DNA of 64,000 bases, taken from contig NZ_JAMXST010000006.1 in the NCBI RefSeq assembly GCF_024124905.1, positions 186,001-250,000 of the forward strand. Direction: 5' to 3'. This DNA comes from Cellulosimicrobium cellulans. GTDB lineage: Bacteria > Actinomycetota > Actinomycetes > Actinomycetales > Cellulomonadaceae. Below are positions 38,662 through 46,809 of the stretch, in pieces. A model generated the notes under the pieces. The model was not told the origin of the DNA and ran no database searches. It was given only the letters and a program-made list of their open reading frames with translations. Positions within the stretch are counted from its first letter, which is position 1. Each line of letters opens with the position of its first letter. Position numbers and translations under genes: made by a program.

Positions 38662-38790
38662 CCGTGTGCCCGGGGTCGGACGTGGCGCGCTGACGGGCGG
38701 CCGGGCGGTCGGTGGTCCGACGGTCTGCGAGACTGCTGGCGCGCCCCGCGCCGCCGGCGCGCGACGAGAGCGACCGAGAGGACCTGACGC

Positions 38791-39264
38791 ATGGCCGAGC
38801 TGCGCTACCCGAGCGACGACTTCCCCGCGCCCGTGGGGGTGCGGCTCGACGCGCCCGACCGCTGGGTCCCGCTGCCCCACGTCGCCCTGCCGCTCGCGCT
38901 CGGGCGCGAGGTCGAGGAGGGGGAGTTCAACCCGAACGTCATCGTCGTGGTCTCGCGCATCCGGGCCGAGCAGACGCTCGACGACGCGCACGCCGAGGTG
39001 CTGCGCAAGCTCAAGCCGCTGCCGCGGCTGCGTCAGCTCGACGGCGGCGACGTGGACGTGGACGGCCTGCCGGGGCGGTGGGTCGAGGCGTCCTTCAAGG
39101 GCGGCGGGGGAGCGGTGCTGGTGCAGTCGGTGCGGACGGTCGTCGTCCCGCGCGGGCCGGTGGCCGACCTCGTCCAGACGACGGGGACGTGCACGCTCCT
39201 CCAGCACCCGTGGGCCGCGGCGGAGATCCGCGCGATCCAGGAGAGCCTGTGCGTCGACCGCTGA
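38791..39264 (+). CDS. Uncharacterised small protein of the secretion block (possible LpqN/DUF1795-like fold)
   Basis: 157 residues, ATG with GAGAGGA upstream. No signal peptide and no membrane helix. The protein begins ELRYPSDDFPAPVGVRLDAPDRWVPLP and has later strands NVIVVVSRI and AVLVQSVRTVVVPRG, with a helix DDAHAEVLRKL between. The pattern of an N-terminal 'ppgW'-like segment, paired strands and a C-terminal helix recalls the Mog1/PsbP-like fold of LpqN/DUF1795 proteins that accompany type VII systems; this is a fold guess. Its place directly after the WXG100 gene suggests an accessory or chaperone role. Confidence 0.6.
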   Translation: MAELRYPSDDFPAPVGVRLDAPDRWVPLPHVALPLALGREVEEGEFNPNVIVVVSRIRAEQTLDDAHAEVLRKLKPLPRLRQLDGGDVDVDGLPGRWVEASFKGGGGAVLVQSVRTVVVPRGPVADLVQTTGTCTLLQHPWAAAEIRAIQESLCVDR

Positions 39265-39350
39265 CCCGGCGTTACATTCGCCCGGATCACAAGACGAGGT
39301 ATCCACCAGGCGAGACCGGTGAGACCCTGGTCATGGAGGAGAGGGCCCGA

Positions 39351-39380
39351 GTGAGGCGACCCTCACCCCAGTCGTACAAT
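39351..39380 (+). promoter_or_regulatory. Promoter of fprA with overlapping inverted repeat
   Basis: TACAAT at 39375..39380 is a good -10 hexamer. The -35 region is covered by GTGAGG-CGAC-CCTCAC (39351..39366), a perfect 6+6 inverted repeat suited to a repressor or activator. This gives a leader of about 95 bases before the GTG at 39482. Confidence 0.5.
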
Positions 39381-39481
39381 CGAGAGGTCTCCTGCGGCCG
39401 GTACCCACTCCGGTCGACGCGGAACGGCCCGTCGGCCGCGCGGGAGAGACCCCCGTCCTCGACCGGAAGGCGCACCGTCCT

Positions 39482-40894
39482 GTGAGCAGCATCCGTCCAC
39501 TGCGCGTCGCGATCGTCGGCGCTGGTCCCGCCGGGATCTACGCCGCGGACATCCTGTCCAAGACCGACCTCGACGTGAGCATCGACCTGTTCGAGCGTCT
39601 GCCTGCGCCGTTCGGCCTCGTGCGCTACGGCGTCGCGCCGGACCACCCGCGCATCAAGCAGATCATCGTGGCGCTCCACAAGGTGCTGAGCCGCGGCGAC
39701 ATCCGCCTGCTCGCGAACGTGGACTACGGCGTCGACCTCAAGCTGGACGACCTGCGCCAGTACTACGACGCGGTGATCTTCTCCACGGGATCGATCCGCG
39801 ACGCGGCCCTGCCGATCGAGGGCATCGACCTGCCGGGCTCGTACGGCGCGGCCGACTTCGTGTCCTGGTACGACGGCCACCCCGACGTCCCGCGCACGTG
39901 GCCGCTCGAGGCGCAGCAGGTCGCGGTCGTCGGGGCCGGCAACGTGGCGCTCGACGTCGCGCGCGTGCTCGCCAAGCACGCGGACGACCTGCTGCCGACC
40001 GAGGTCCCGCAGAACGTCTACGAGATCCTCAAGGCCTCGCCGGTCACGGACGTGCACGTCTTCGCCCGCCGAGGGCCGGCGCAGGCCAAGTTCTCGCCGC
40101 TCGAGCTGCGGGAGCTGGGCCACGTCCCCGACGTCGACGTCATCGTGTACCCGGAGGACTTCGAGTTCGACGAGGGGTCGATGGCGGCCATCAGCTCGTC
40201 CAACCAGACCAAGCAGGTCGTCAAGACCCTCACGGACTGGACGCTCAAGGACCCGAGCGAGAACACGGCGTCGCGCCGCCTGCACCTGCACTTCCTCCAC
40301 GCGCCGGCGGCGGTCCTCGGCGACGGCAAGGTCGAGGCGCTGCGCACCGAGCGCACGCGGCTCAACGGCGACGGCACCGTCTCCGGCACGGGCGAGTTCC
40401 ACGAGTGGCCCGTGCAGGCCGTGTACCGCGCGGTCGGCTACTTCGGGTCGCCGCTGCCGGAGATCCCGTTCGACGAGCTCAAGGGCGTCATCCCGAACCG
40501 CGAGGGCCGGGTCATCGACATCGACGGCGAGCACATCCCCGGCGTGTACGCGACGGGCTGGATCAAGCGCGGCCCCGTCGGCCTCATCGGCCACACCAAG
40601 TCGGACGCCTCCGAGACGATCCGCCACCTCGTCGAGGACGTCACCGGTGCGGGCGACGGCGGCGACGTCGCGGCCGCGGACCTCGCGGCGGGGCGCGTCG
40701 CCCCGCTCGGGGACCCCGAGGCCGTCGTGGAGTTCCTCCGCGAGCGCGGCGTCGACCACATCGAGTGGTCCGGCTGGGAGCTGCTCGACGCGTACGAGCG
40801 CTCCCTCGGCGAGCCGCACGGGCGCGAGCGCATCAAGGTCGTGCCGCGCGAGGACATGATCCGCGTGGCGCGCGGCGAGACGCAGGTCGGCTGA
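39482..40894 (+). CDS. fprA: Ferredoxin/NADP+ reductase of the adrenodoxin-reductase type (FprA-like)
   Basis: 470 residues from GTG. Flavoprotein moving electrons between NADPH and ferredoxin. The FAD-binding loop is VAIVGAGPAGIYAADIL (residues 9-25), followed by FERLPAPFGLVRYGVAPDHP typical of the adrenodoxin reductase family. The NADP-binding loop is VVGAGNVALDVARVL (about 149-163), and the C-terminal GWIKRGPVGLIGHTKSDASET segment is also diagnostic (abridged). It stands alone between two terminators. Its ferredoxin partner is not in the window. Confidence 0.94.
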   Translation: MSSIRPLRVAIVGAGPAGIYAADILSKTDLDVSIDLFERLPAPFGLVRYGVAPDHPRIKQIIVALHKVLSRGDIRLLANVDYGVDLKLDDLRQYYDAVIFSTGSIRDAALPIEGIDLPGSYGAADFVSWYDGHPDVPRTWPLEAQQVAVVGAGNVALDVARVLAKHADDLLPTEVPQNVYEILKASPVTDVHVFARRGPAQAKFSPLELRELGHVPDVDVIVYPEDFEFDEGSMAAISSSNQTKQVVKTLTDWTLKDPSENTASRRLHLHFLHAPAAVLGDGKVEALRTERTRLNGDGTVSGTGEFHEWPVQAVYRAVGYFGSPLPEIPFDELKGVIPNREGRVIDIDGEHIPGVYATGWIKRGPVGLIGHTKSDASETIRHLVEDVTGAGDGGDVAAADLAAGRVAPLGDPEAVVEFLRERGVDHIEWSGWELLDAYERSLGEPHGRERIKVVPREDMIRVARGETQVG

Positions 40895-40922
40895 CCCGGC
40901 GGTCGCGCCCGAGCACCTGAGC

Positions 40923-40961
40923 ACGACGGCGCCCCACCCGCTCCGGGTGGGGCGCCGTCGT
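40923..40961 (+). terminator. Strong hairpin terminator after fprA
   Basis: A 17-bp perfect stem (40923..40939 with 40945..40961) with loop GCTCC, 28 bases after the fprA stop. It is followed by TCGTCGTGCC and no U-tract. Confidence 0.85.
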
Positions 40962-41082
40962 CGTCGTGCCCGGGAACGGGACGGTCGCCTCGGGCGTTCA
41001 TCAGGTGGGCGTCGACGGGGTCGGCGCCCGTCGGGTGCCCGGCGGACCACGCGGGTGCCCGGGGCGCGGAAGGGAGCACAGC

Positions 41083-41967
41083 GTGGGGCGTCAGCACTTC
41101 AACGGTCTCAAGACGGCCGGCCTGTTCGGCGTCATGTGGGCCATCGTCCTCGGCCTCTGGGCGCTGTTCGGCGCCAGGGCGAACCTGCTGTGGCTGTTCG
41201 TCGGCATCGGGCTCGTGACGACGTTCTACGGGTACTGGAACTCCGACAAGATCGCGATCCGCGCGATGCACGCGCGCCCCGTGAGCGAGCTCGAGCAGCC
41301 CGCGATGTACCGGATCGTGCGCGAGCTCTCGACGGAGGCGCGCCAGCCGATGCCCCGCCTCTACGTCTCGCCGACGCAGGCGCCCAACGCGTTCGCGACG
41401 GGCCGCAACCCCAGGAACGCGGCCGTGTGCTGCACGGAGGGCATCCTGCGCCTCCTCGACGAGCGCGAGCTGCGCGGGGTGCTCGGGCACGAGCTCATGC
41501 ACGTGTACAACCGCGACATCCTCACGTCGTCGGTCGCGGGCGCGCTGGCAGGCGTGATCACGTCGCTCGCGCAGTTCCTGCTGATCTTCGGCGGTGACCG
41601 CGACCGCGGCGGCAACCCGCTCGCGGCGATCGCGATGGTCGTCCTCGCGCCCGTCGCGGCGATGCTGATCCAGCTCGCCATCTCGCGCACGCGCGAGTAC
41701 GACGCCGACGAGGACGGCGCGAAGCTCACGGGCGACCCGCTCGCCCTCGCGTCCGCGCTGCGCAAGCTCGACGCGGGCACGCAGCGGGCCCCGCTCCCGC
41801 AGAACCGCGACCTCGTGGACGTCTCGCACCTCATGATCGCGAACCCGTTCCGTGGTGCGGGCGTCGCCAAGATGTTCGCGACCCACCCCCTGATGGCGGA
41901 GCGCATCAAGCGGCTCGAGACGATGGCCGGCCACGGCCCGGGCTACGGCGGCATCACCTACCACTGA
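41083..41967 (+). CDS. htpX: HtpX-family membrane zinc metalloprotease
   Basis: 294 residues from GTG 41083, chosen for AAGGGAG nine bases upstream and because the protein then starts [15 protein letters not shown], as HtpX proteins do. Two N-terminal membrane helices (about 9-50) precede the M48 domain with HELMH (H136, E137, H140) and the third ligand near E205 in REYDADEDG. Two further hydrophobic segments lie at about 150-170 and 180-202. It degrades misfolded membrane proteins. It appears monocistronic. All catalytic residues are present. Confidence 0.93.
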   Translation: MGRQHFNGLKTAGLFGVMWAIVLGLWALFGARANLLWLFVGIGLVTTFYGYWNSDKIAIRAMHARPVSELEQPAMYRIVRELSTEARQPMPRLYVSPTQAPNAFATGRNPRNAAVCCTEGILRLLDERELRGVLGHELMHVYNRDILTSSVAGALAGVITSLAQFLLIFGGDRDRGGNPLAAIAMVVLAPVAAMLIQLAISRTREYDADEDGAKLTGDPLALASALRKLDAGTQRAPLPQNRDLVDVSHLMIANPFRGAGVAKMFATHPLMAERIKRLETMAGHGPGYGGITYH

Positions 41968-42052
41968 CGGGCGCGGGGCGGCGTGCCGGGCGGGGCCACG
42001 GGCGCGGCAGACGCGCAGCGCCGACGCGCGGGGCAGGTGGCACGATGACCCC

Positions 42053-42442
42053 GTGCCCCGCCGCCGAACGCATCTCGCGCGCGACCTCGCCCTCGTGCTC
42101 CTCGCCGTCGGCGGGCCCACGCTCGTGCTGCGCCAACGGCACGGCCACGGGTGGATTGTCGACGACGTGGTCACCGCCGTGACGGTCTCGGGTCTCGCGT
42201 GCCTGTCCGCCGCGGTCGGTCTCGCGCTGACGCGGCGCGCGCCCGGCCCGGTCGCGCGCGAGACGGCGCTCTACGTCGTCGTGGGCGTCTTCACCGCCGT
42301 CGGGGCGGCCGTCGGCACGTGGCGCGTCCTCGACGACCAGGCGCTCGCCCAGGGCTGGGTCGGCCTGCTCGCCGCGTACGTCGCGGTCGCCCTCCACGTC
42401 GGGCTGGCGGTCACGGCGCGGAGGCGCCGCCCGGCGCGCTGA
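42053..42442 (+). CDS. Small membrane protein of unknown function
   Basis: 129 residues from GTG 42053. Four hydrophobic segments are seen: LALVLLAVGGPTLVL, VVTAVTVSGLACLSAAVGLAL, TALYVVVGVFTAVGAAVG and GLLAAYVAVALHVGLAV, with Arg-rich ends. There is no clear ribosome site, so the start is uncertain. I recognise no family. It overlaps the stop end of the converging HAD gene by 32 bases, which lowers confidence in its last residues, though third-position GC fits a real frame. Confidence 0.55.
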   Translation: MPRRRTHLARDLALVLLAVGGPTLVLRQRHGHGWIVDDVVTAVTVSGLACLSAAVGLALTRRAPGPVARETALYVVVGVFTAVGAAVGTWRVLDDQALAQGWVGLLAAYVAVALHVGLAVTARRRRPAR

Positions 42443-43379
42443 CCCCCAGCGCGTCGAGGAGGACGGCGGCGACGCCGTCGTCGTCGTTCGCGGCGGTGCG
42501 GTCGGTCGCCGCGGCCAGGACGTCGGGGTGCGCGTTCGCGACGGCGAACGAGCGGCCCGCCCAGCGCAGCATGGGCAGGTCGTTGGGCATGTCCCCGAAC
42601 GCCCAGACGTCGCGGGCGTCGACGCCGAGCCGGTCGCACCAGCGCGCGAGCGCGGCGTCCTTCGTCACGGCCGGGGCGAGCAGCTCGGCGAGGCCCGCCG
42701 CCCCGGAGTAGGCGAGGTGCGCCCGGTCGCCGACCGCGTCGCGCACGCGCGCGAAGAACGTCTCCTGCGCCGTCGTCTGCCCGTCCGCGACGACGACGGG
42801 CTGCGTCGCGGGGGCGTCCTCGACCGGCGCGCCGGGGTCCCGCGCGAGGATCTTGCCGACGGGCTGCCGGGGGCCGGTGCCGGGGGTGGCGCCGGGGGCG
42901 GCGAGCGTCGACTCGACCGCGGCGACGACGTCCGCGTCGTCGTCCGGGGTGGAGCGGAAGCCCGGGTCGAACGTCGGCCCGTCGACTCTCTCGAACGCGA
43001 GCGCGACGCCCGGCACGGCGGCGCGCAGGTCGGCGACGAGCGCGGCCGCCTCGTCCGGGGCGAAGCCGCACACGTCGAGCGGGCTCGCGGTGGCCAGGTC
43101 CCACACGGCCGCGCCGCCGAGGCAGATGACGTGCCCGTGCCCGCCGACGACGTCGGCGAGCTGGTCGAGCCAGCGCGGCGGGCGCGCCGTGACGAACACC
43201 ACCTCCACCCCGGCGTCCTCGGCGGCGCGCAGCGCGGCGCGCGTGCGCTCCGAGACGGTCCCGTCGGACCGCAGGAGCGTGCCGTCGAGGTCCGTCGCGA
43301 CGACGCGCGGGAGCGCGCTCGACGACGCGGCAGGGCGACCCGGTGCGACCGGGGACGCGCCGCCGTCGCGCAGGGTCAC
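42411..43379 (-). CDS. HAD-superfamily phosphatase (Cof-type)
   Basis: 322 residues from a GTG at 43379. The four HAD motifs are visible: VATDLDGTLLRSDG (motif I), FVTARP (II), the lysine in VTKDAALARW (III) and WAFGDMPNDLPML (IV). This is the Cof/IIB class acting on sugar phosphates or flavin and nucleotide phosphates; the substrate cannot be predicted. It starts 8 bases after the YajQ-like stop on the same strand, so the two are probably cotranscribed. The N-terminus carries about 25 non-conserved residues, and a later start is possible. Confidence 0.87.
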   Translation of the reverse strand: MTLRDGGASPVAPGRPAASSSALPRVVATDLDGTLLRSDGTVSERTRAALRAAEDAGVEVVFVTARPPRWLDQLADVVGGHGHVICLGGAAVWDLATASPLDVCGFAPDEAAALVADLRAAVPGVALAFERVDGPTFDPGFRSTPDDDADVVAAVESTLAAPGATPGTGPRQPVGKILARDPGAPVEDAPATQPVVVADGQTTAQETFFARVRDAVGDRAHLAYSGAAGLAELLAPAVTKDAALARWCDRLGVDARDVWAFGDMPNDLPMLRWAGRSFAVANAHPDVLAAATDRTAANDDDGVAAVLLDALGVSAPGGASAP

Positions 43380-43387
43380 GGCGAGCG

Positions 43388-43882
43388 CTACCGGTAGTTC
43401 GTGAACTGCAGCGCGACGTCGAGGTCGGCGCTCTTGAGCAGCGCGATGACGGCCTGCAGGTCGTCGCGCGACTTGCTCGTCACGCGGACCTCGTCGCCCG
43501 TGATCTGGGTCTTGACGGCTTTGGGCGCCTCGTCGCGGATGATCTTGGTGATCTTCTTCGCGTTCTCGCTCGACAGGCCCTCCTTGAGGGTCGCCGCGAG
43601 GCGGTACTCCTTGCCCGACGCCTTGGGCTCCTTGTCGCCCGTGTCGAGGGACTTGAGGGAGATGCCGCGCTTGATGAGCTTGGTCTCGAAGACGTCGAGG
43701 ATGGCGAGCACGCGCTCGGCCGAGTTGGCGGTCATCACGATGCTCTCGCCGCTCCACGCGATCGACGCGCCGACGTTGCGGAAGTCGTAGCGCTGCGCGA
43801 CCTCCTTGGCCGCCTGGTTCAGCGCGTTGTCGACCTCCTGGCGGTCGACCTTGCTCACGATGTCGAACGACGAGTCGGCCAT
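43388..43882 (-). CDS. YajQ-family (DUF520) nucleotide-binding protein
   Basis: 164 residues, the family length. It begins [20 protein letters not shown] and ends [14 protein letters not shown], both family hallmarks, with the duplicated ferredoxin-like fold between ([20 protein letters not shown]). YajQ proteins bind RNA or nucleotides, and in some bacteria cyclic di-GMP; a cellular role here is unproven. The ATG has GAGAGGACC upstream on the minus strand. Upstream lies rarD, 56 bases away. Confidence 0.94.
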   Translation of the reverse strand: MADSSFDIVSKVDRQEVDNALNQAAKEVAQRYDFRNVGASIAWSGESIVMTANSAERVLAILDVFETKLIKRGISLKSLDTGDKEPKASGKEYRLAATLKEGLSSENAKKITKIIRDEAPKAVKTQITGDEVRVTSKSRDDLQAVIALLKSADLDVALQFTNYR

Positions 43883-43938
43883 GGGTGGTCCTCTCTCGGG
43901 CCGGAACGGGTGCTGGGTCCCACCGTAGTCGAGCGGGC

Positions 43939-44964
43939 TCAGGCTCGGGTCGCGAGACGCGTCGCGCGCGCCGCCCGCAGCCCGTCGACGGAGAGCACGA
44001 CGAGCGCGGCCCACACGAGCCCGAAGCCGGCCCACCGGGTCGGCGACATGGGCTCGTGGAACACGAGGAGGCCGACGAGGAACTGCAGCGCCGGGCCGAG
44101 GTACTGCAGGAGCCCGACGACGCTCAGCGGGAGCCGTCGCGCGGCGGCGCTGAAGAGGAGCAGCGGCAGGGCCGTGACGATCCCGGCGGACGCCAGCAGG
44201 AGCGCGTGGCCGGTCCCCTCGGCGCCGAACGTGCCGGCGCCCGTCGTGCCGAGCCAGACCAGGTACGCCAGGGCGACGGGGGTGAGCACGGCCGTCTCCA
44301 CGGCGAGGCCCGGCAGCGCCTCGACCGTCCGGCCCACGCGGTTCTTCACGAGGCCGTAGAGGCCGAACGAGGCCGCGAGCGCGAGCGCGATCCACGGCAG
44401 CCCTCCCGAGCCGGTGCTGATGACGACCACGGCGGCGACGCCGATGCCGACGGCCGCCCACTGCGCCGGGCGCAGCCGCTCGCGCAGCACGGCGACGGCG
44501 AGCAGGACCGTGACGAGCGGGTTGATGAAGTACCCGAGCGCGGCGTCGAGCACGTGGCCGCTGAGCACGCCGTACACGTAGACGGTCCAGTTGGTCACGA
44601 TGAGGACGGCGGCGACGGCGAGCACGCCGAGCGTGCGCGGGGTGCGCAGCGCGGTGACGAACCCGCCGAGCTGGCGCGTCGCGGCGAGGAGCACGAGGCA
44701 GAAGAGCAGGCTCCACACGACCCGGTGCGCGATGATCTCGAGCGGCGCCGCCGGCTCCAGGAGCGGGAAGTACAGGGGCATCGCGCCCCAGAGGAAGAAC
44801 GCGCCGGCACCGAGCAGGAGGCCCCAGCGGTCGGTCGGGGCGGGGGCGCCGCGCGGGGGGCCCGACGGCGCGGCTGGAGCGGGCGCGGACGGTGCGGCGG
44901 TGGGGGCGGGGCCGGGGGTCCCGGTGCCGGGGAGGTGGTCCGGCGCGGGGGAGGGGTGGGTCAC
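43939..44964 (-). CDS. rarD: RarD-like EamA-family transporter
   Basis: 341 residues with ten hydrophobic segments, as in drug/metabolite transporters of the RarD branch. The RarD signature regions are [62 protein letters not shown] (abridged) and [21 protein letters not shown]. The first 45 residues are a Pro/Ala-rich non-conserved extension; a start further in is possible. Substrate is unknown; chloramphenicol resistance was the original name-giving trait. It is divergent from the tRNA-Tyr gene. Confidence 0.88.
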   Translation of the reverse strand: MTHPSPAPDHLPGTGTPGPAPTAAPSAPAPAAPSGPPRGAPAPTDRWGLLLGAGAFFLWGAMPLYFPLLEPAAPLEIIAHRVVWSLLFCLVLLAATRQLGGFVTALRTPRTLGVLAVAAVLIVTNWTVYVYGVLSGHVLDAALGYFINPLVTVLLAVAVLRERLRPAQWAAVGIGVAAVVVISTGSGGLPWIALALAASFGLYGLVKNRVGRTVEALPGLAVETAVLTPVALAYLVWLGTTGAGTFGAEGTGHALLLASAGIVTALPLLLFSAAARRLPLSVVGLLQYLGPALQFLVGLLVFHEPMSPTRWAGFGLVWAALVVLSVDGLRAARATRLATRA

Positions 44965-45094
44965 CGCACCACTCTACGGACGGGTGCCCACAGGCGGATT
45001 TCGCACCTGGTCCGGTCGGGCTGTATCGTTGGCACGCCCGCACGGCAGGGGCTGCACCTGGTGCAGCCGCTCTCGGCGAGCGACAACTCCACAC

Positions 45095-45176
45095 GGCAGG
45101 TTGCCCGAGCGGCCAAAGGGATCTGACTGTAAATCAGACGGCTCAGCCTTCGGGGGTTCGAATCCCTCACCTGCCA
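45095..45176 (+). tRNA. tRNA-Tyr (GTA)
   Basis: Acceptor GGCAGGT (45095..45101) pairs with ACCTGCC (45169..45175) and the discriminator is A45176. Anticodon GTA is at 45129..45131 in the stem-loop around CTGACTGTAAATCAG. A long variable arm (CGGCTCAGCCTTCG) marks a class II tRNA. A -10-like TATCGT lies at 45024..45029. Confidence 0.97.
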
Positions 45177-45185
45177 CCGGAACGG

Positions 45186-45213
45186 CGGGGCGTCACCTAC
45201 GGGTGGCGCCCCG
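45186..45213 (+). terminator. Hairpin after tRNA-Tyr
   Basis: A 12-bp stem with one G-T pair (45186..45197 with 45202..45213) and loop TACG, ten bases after the tRNA-Tyr gene. Confidence 0.65.
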
Positions 45214-45330
45214 TCGTCGTCGTCCCGGACGGCGCGCGACGCCGGTGGAGAGCGAGGCCGGAGGGCCCAGGAACGGCGGAACGGCGCCGATTTCGTTCGA
45301 CGCCGTGTTCCGTGTAGAGTTTTCCGCGCT

Positions 45331-45403
45331 GCCCCGATAGCTCAGTCGGCAGAGCATCTCCATGGTAAGGAGAAGGTCAAGGGTTCGATTCCCTTTCGGG
45401 GCT
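45331..45403 (+). tRNA. tRNA-Thr (GGT)
   Basis: Acceptor GCCCCGA (45331..45337) pairs with TCGGGGC (45396..45402), discriminator T45403. Anticodon stem TCTCC/GGAGA closes the loop ATGGTAA with anticodon GGT at 45364..45366. A TAGAGT hexamer at 45315..45320 is a possible -10 element of its own promoter. Confidence 0.97.
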
Positions 45404-45411
45404 CTGTGGTG

Positions 45412-45454
45412 ACGCGGGGCCGTCTTGCTGGAATACTGCGAGACGGCCTCGCGT
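45412..45454 (+). terminator. Hairpin between tRNA-Thr and tRNA-Met
   Basis: A 14-bp stem with one G-T pair (45412..45425 with 45441..45454), which can extend to 17 pairs with a 9-base loop. It begins nine bases after tRNA-Thr, and so may separate the two tRNA transcripts or guide their processing. Confidence 0.65.
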
Positions 45455-45464
45455 TCAGTCACGC

Positions 45465-45541
45465 GGCGGGGTAGCTCAGATGGTTAGAGCGCACGACTCA
45501 TAATCGTGAGGTCGCGGGTTCGATCCCCGCCTCCGCTACCA
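45465..45541 (+). tRNA. tRNA-Met (CAT), elongator type, CCA encoded
   Basis: Acceptor GGCGGGG (45465..45471) pairs with CTCCGCT (45531..45537), with two G-T pairs; discriminator A45538 and an encoded CCA at 45539..45541. Anticodon CAT is at 45499..45501. It lacks the initiator features (unpaired 1-72 and three G-C pairs in the anticodon stem). Elongator Met is favoured by its place before rpmG, though an Ile tRNA with modified CAT cannot be excluded. Confidence 0.93.
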
Positions 45542-45627
45542 CTTTCGACAACCTCGCACGGCGGCCGGCGTCGTGCGACCTGCACAGCACATGCGCCCTC
45601 CGGAGGCGCGAGAGGTGGCTCACTACC

Positions 45628-45798
45628 GTGGCAAGCAAGAGCGCTGACGTTCGCCCCAAGATCACGCTGGCCTGCGTGGACTGCAAGGAGCGCAACTACA
45701 TCACGAAGAAGAACCGTCGCAACGACCCGGACCGCCTGGAGCTCGCGAAGTTCTGCCCGCGCTGCGGCAAGCACACCGCGCACCGCGAGACCCGCTGA
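45628..45798 (+). CDS. rpmG: 50S ribosomal protein bL33
   Basis: 56 residues from GTG. Sequence starts [20 protein letters not shown] and continues [20 protein letters not shown]. The four cysteines CVDC and CPRC make it the zinc-binding (C+) form. The classical order tRNA-Thr, tRNA-Met, rpmG, hadA, hadB of actinobacteria is kept here. A purine stretch (AGAGG) lies about 13 bases upstream, further than usual. Confidence 0.97.
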   Translation: MASKSADVRPKITLACVDCKERNYITKKNRRNDPDRLELAKFCPRCGKHTAHRETR

Positions 45799-45826
45799 GC
45801 CTCCGGCTCCGCGCCCGCGCACCGCA

Positions 45827-46288
45827 GTGAGCGTCAACCTGGCCTACGTCGGCCGCGAGTACCCCGCCAACGCGCCGTACTCGGTGGGACGCGAGAAGCT
45901 GCGCGAGTTCTCCGGCGCCGTCGGCGCCACCCACCCCGTGCACCATGACCTCGTGGCGGCGCGGGGTGCTGGCTATCCGGACCTCGTCGCACCTCCGACC
46001 TTCGCGGTCGTCGTCGCCCAGCGGGCGGAGGGGCAGCTCATCGAGGACCCGGAGGCGGGCATCGACTTCTCGCGCGTCGTCCACGCGGACGAGCGCTTCA
46101 CGCACCACCGGCCGATCGTCGCGGGCGACGAGCTCGTGACCGTGCTGCACGTGGACTCGATCGTCGAGCGAGCCGGCCTCGCCATGGTCACCACGCGCTG
46201 CGAGATCGCCGCGCTCCTGCCCGACGGCGGTACCGAGCCGGTCTCGACCGTCACCTCCACCCTCGCCGTCCGCGGGGAGGGCGCATGA
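45827..46288 (+). CDS. hadA: HadA-type MaoC-like dehydratase subunit
   Basis: 153 residues from a GTG 28 bases after rpmG. It matches the non-catalytic N-domain partner (FAS1-dehydratase-like, Rv0635 type) that pairs with HadB to form a (3R)-hydroxyacyl-ACP dehydratase of fatty acid synthesis: NLAYVGREYPANAPYSVGREKLREF, VAPPTFAVVVAQ, VHADERFTHHRPIVAGDEL. Since there is no sign of mycolate genes here, a general type II fatty acid role is more likely. The stop overlaps the ATG of hadB. Confidence 0.9.
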   Translation: MSVNLAYVGREYPANAPYSVGREKLREFSGAVGATHPVHHDLVAARGAGYPDLVAPPTFAVVVAQRAEGQLIEDPEAGIDFSRVVHADERFTHHRPIVAGDELVTVLHVDSIVERAGLAMVTTRCEIAALLPDGGTEPVSTVTSTLAVRGEGA

Positions 46289-46719
46289 GCACCGACGTCA
46301 CTCGCCCCGTCCTCGCCGACCTCTCCGTCGGCGACGTGATCGGGACGCGCACGGTCGAGGTCGACCGCGCGCGCCTCGTCCGCTACGCCGGCGCGAGCGG
46401 CGACTTCAACCCGATCCACTGGAACGACGCCTTCGCGACGGAGGTCGGTCTGCCGGGCGTCATCGCGCACGGCATGTTCACCATGGGCGCCGCCGTCGCG
46501 CTGGTCGAGGACTGGGCCGGTGACCCGGGCGCCGTCGTCGACTACCAGACGCGCTTCACGCGCCCCGTGGCCGTGCCGAACCCCGGCGTCGCGACGCTGG
46601 AGGTCACCGGCACCGTCGGCGCCGTGGACGCCGACGCCGGCACCGTCCGCGTCGACCTCACGGTCACGTTCGAGGGTGCGCGCGTCCTCGGCAAGACGCA
46701 GGCCGTCGTCCGCCTCTGA
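46285..46719 (+). CDS. hadB: HadB-type MaoC-like (R)-hydroxyacyl-ACP dehydratase, catalytic subunit
   Basis: 144 residues. It contains the hydratase-2 motif with catalytic Asp and His: YAGASGDFNPIHWNDAFA followed by GVIAHGMFTMG. It dehydrates 3-hydroxyacyl-ACP together with HadA. ATG 46285 is in an ATGA overlap with hadA. A strong hairpin ends the operon 38 bases after the stop. In many actinobacteria the next genes would be murB or secE/nusG; here an accessory stretch of about 8 kb separates it from murB. Confidence 0.93.
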   Translation: MSTDVTRPVLADLSVGDVIGTRTVEVDRARLVRYAGASGDFNPIHWNDAFATEVGLPGVIAHGMFTMGAAVALVEDWAGDPGAVVDYQTRFTRPVAVPNPGVATLEVTGTVGAVDADAGTVRVDLTVTFEGARVLGKTQAVVRL

Positions 46720-46757
46720 CCCGAGGTCGCCTCGGGCGACCCCGCGCTCCCGACGCC

Positions 46758-46795
46758 ACGAGGGCGCCGCACCCGGCCGGGTGCGGCGCCCTCGT
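46758..46795. terminator. Bidirectional hairpin between converging hadB and the CU044_5270-like gene
   Basis: A 17-bp perfect stem (46758..46774 with 46779..46795) and loop GGCC. It lies between stop codons of convergent genes. Confidence 0.85.
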
Positions 46796-46809
46796 CGTCC
46801 CGCTCGGAC

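Noticed and set aside
40966-41082. Longer start of htpX at 40966
   Set aside because: The extra 39 residues overlap the fprA terminator region and are not part of the HtpX fold; GTG 41083 has AAGGGAG.
45465-45541. Reading the third tRNA as initiator tRNA
   Set aside because: It has a paired first acceptor position and no GGG/CCC anticodon stem, so it is not of initiator type.
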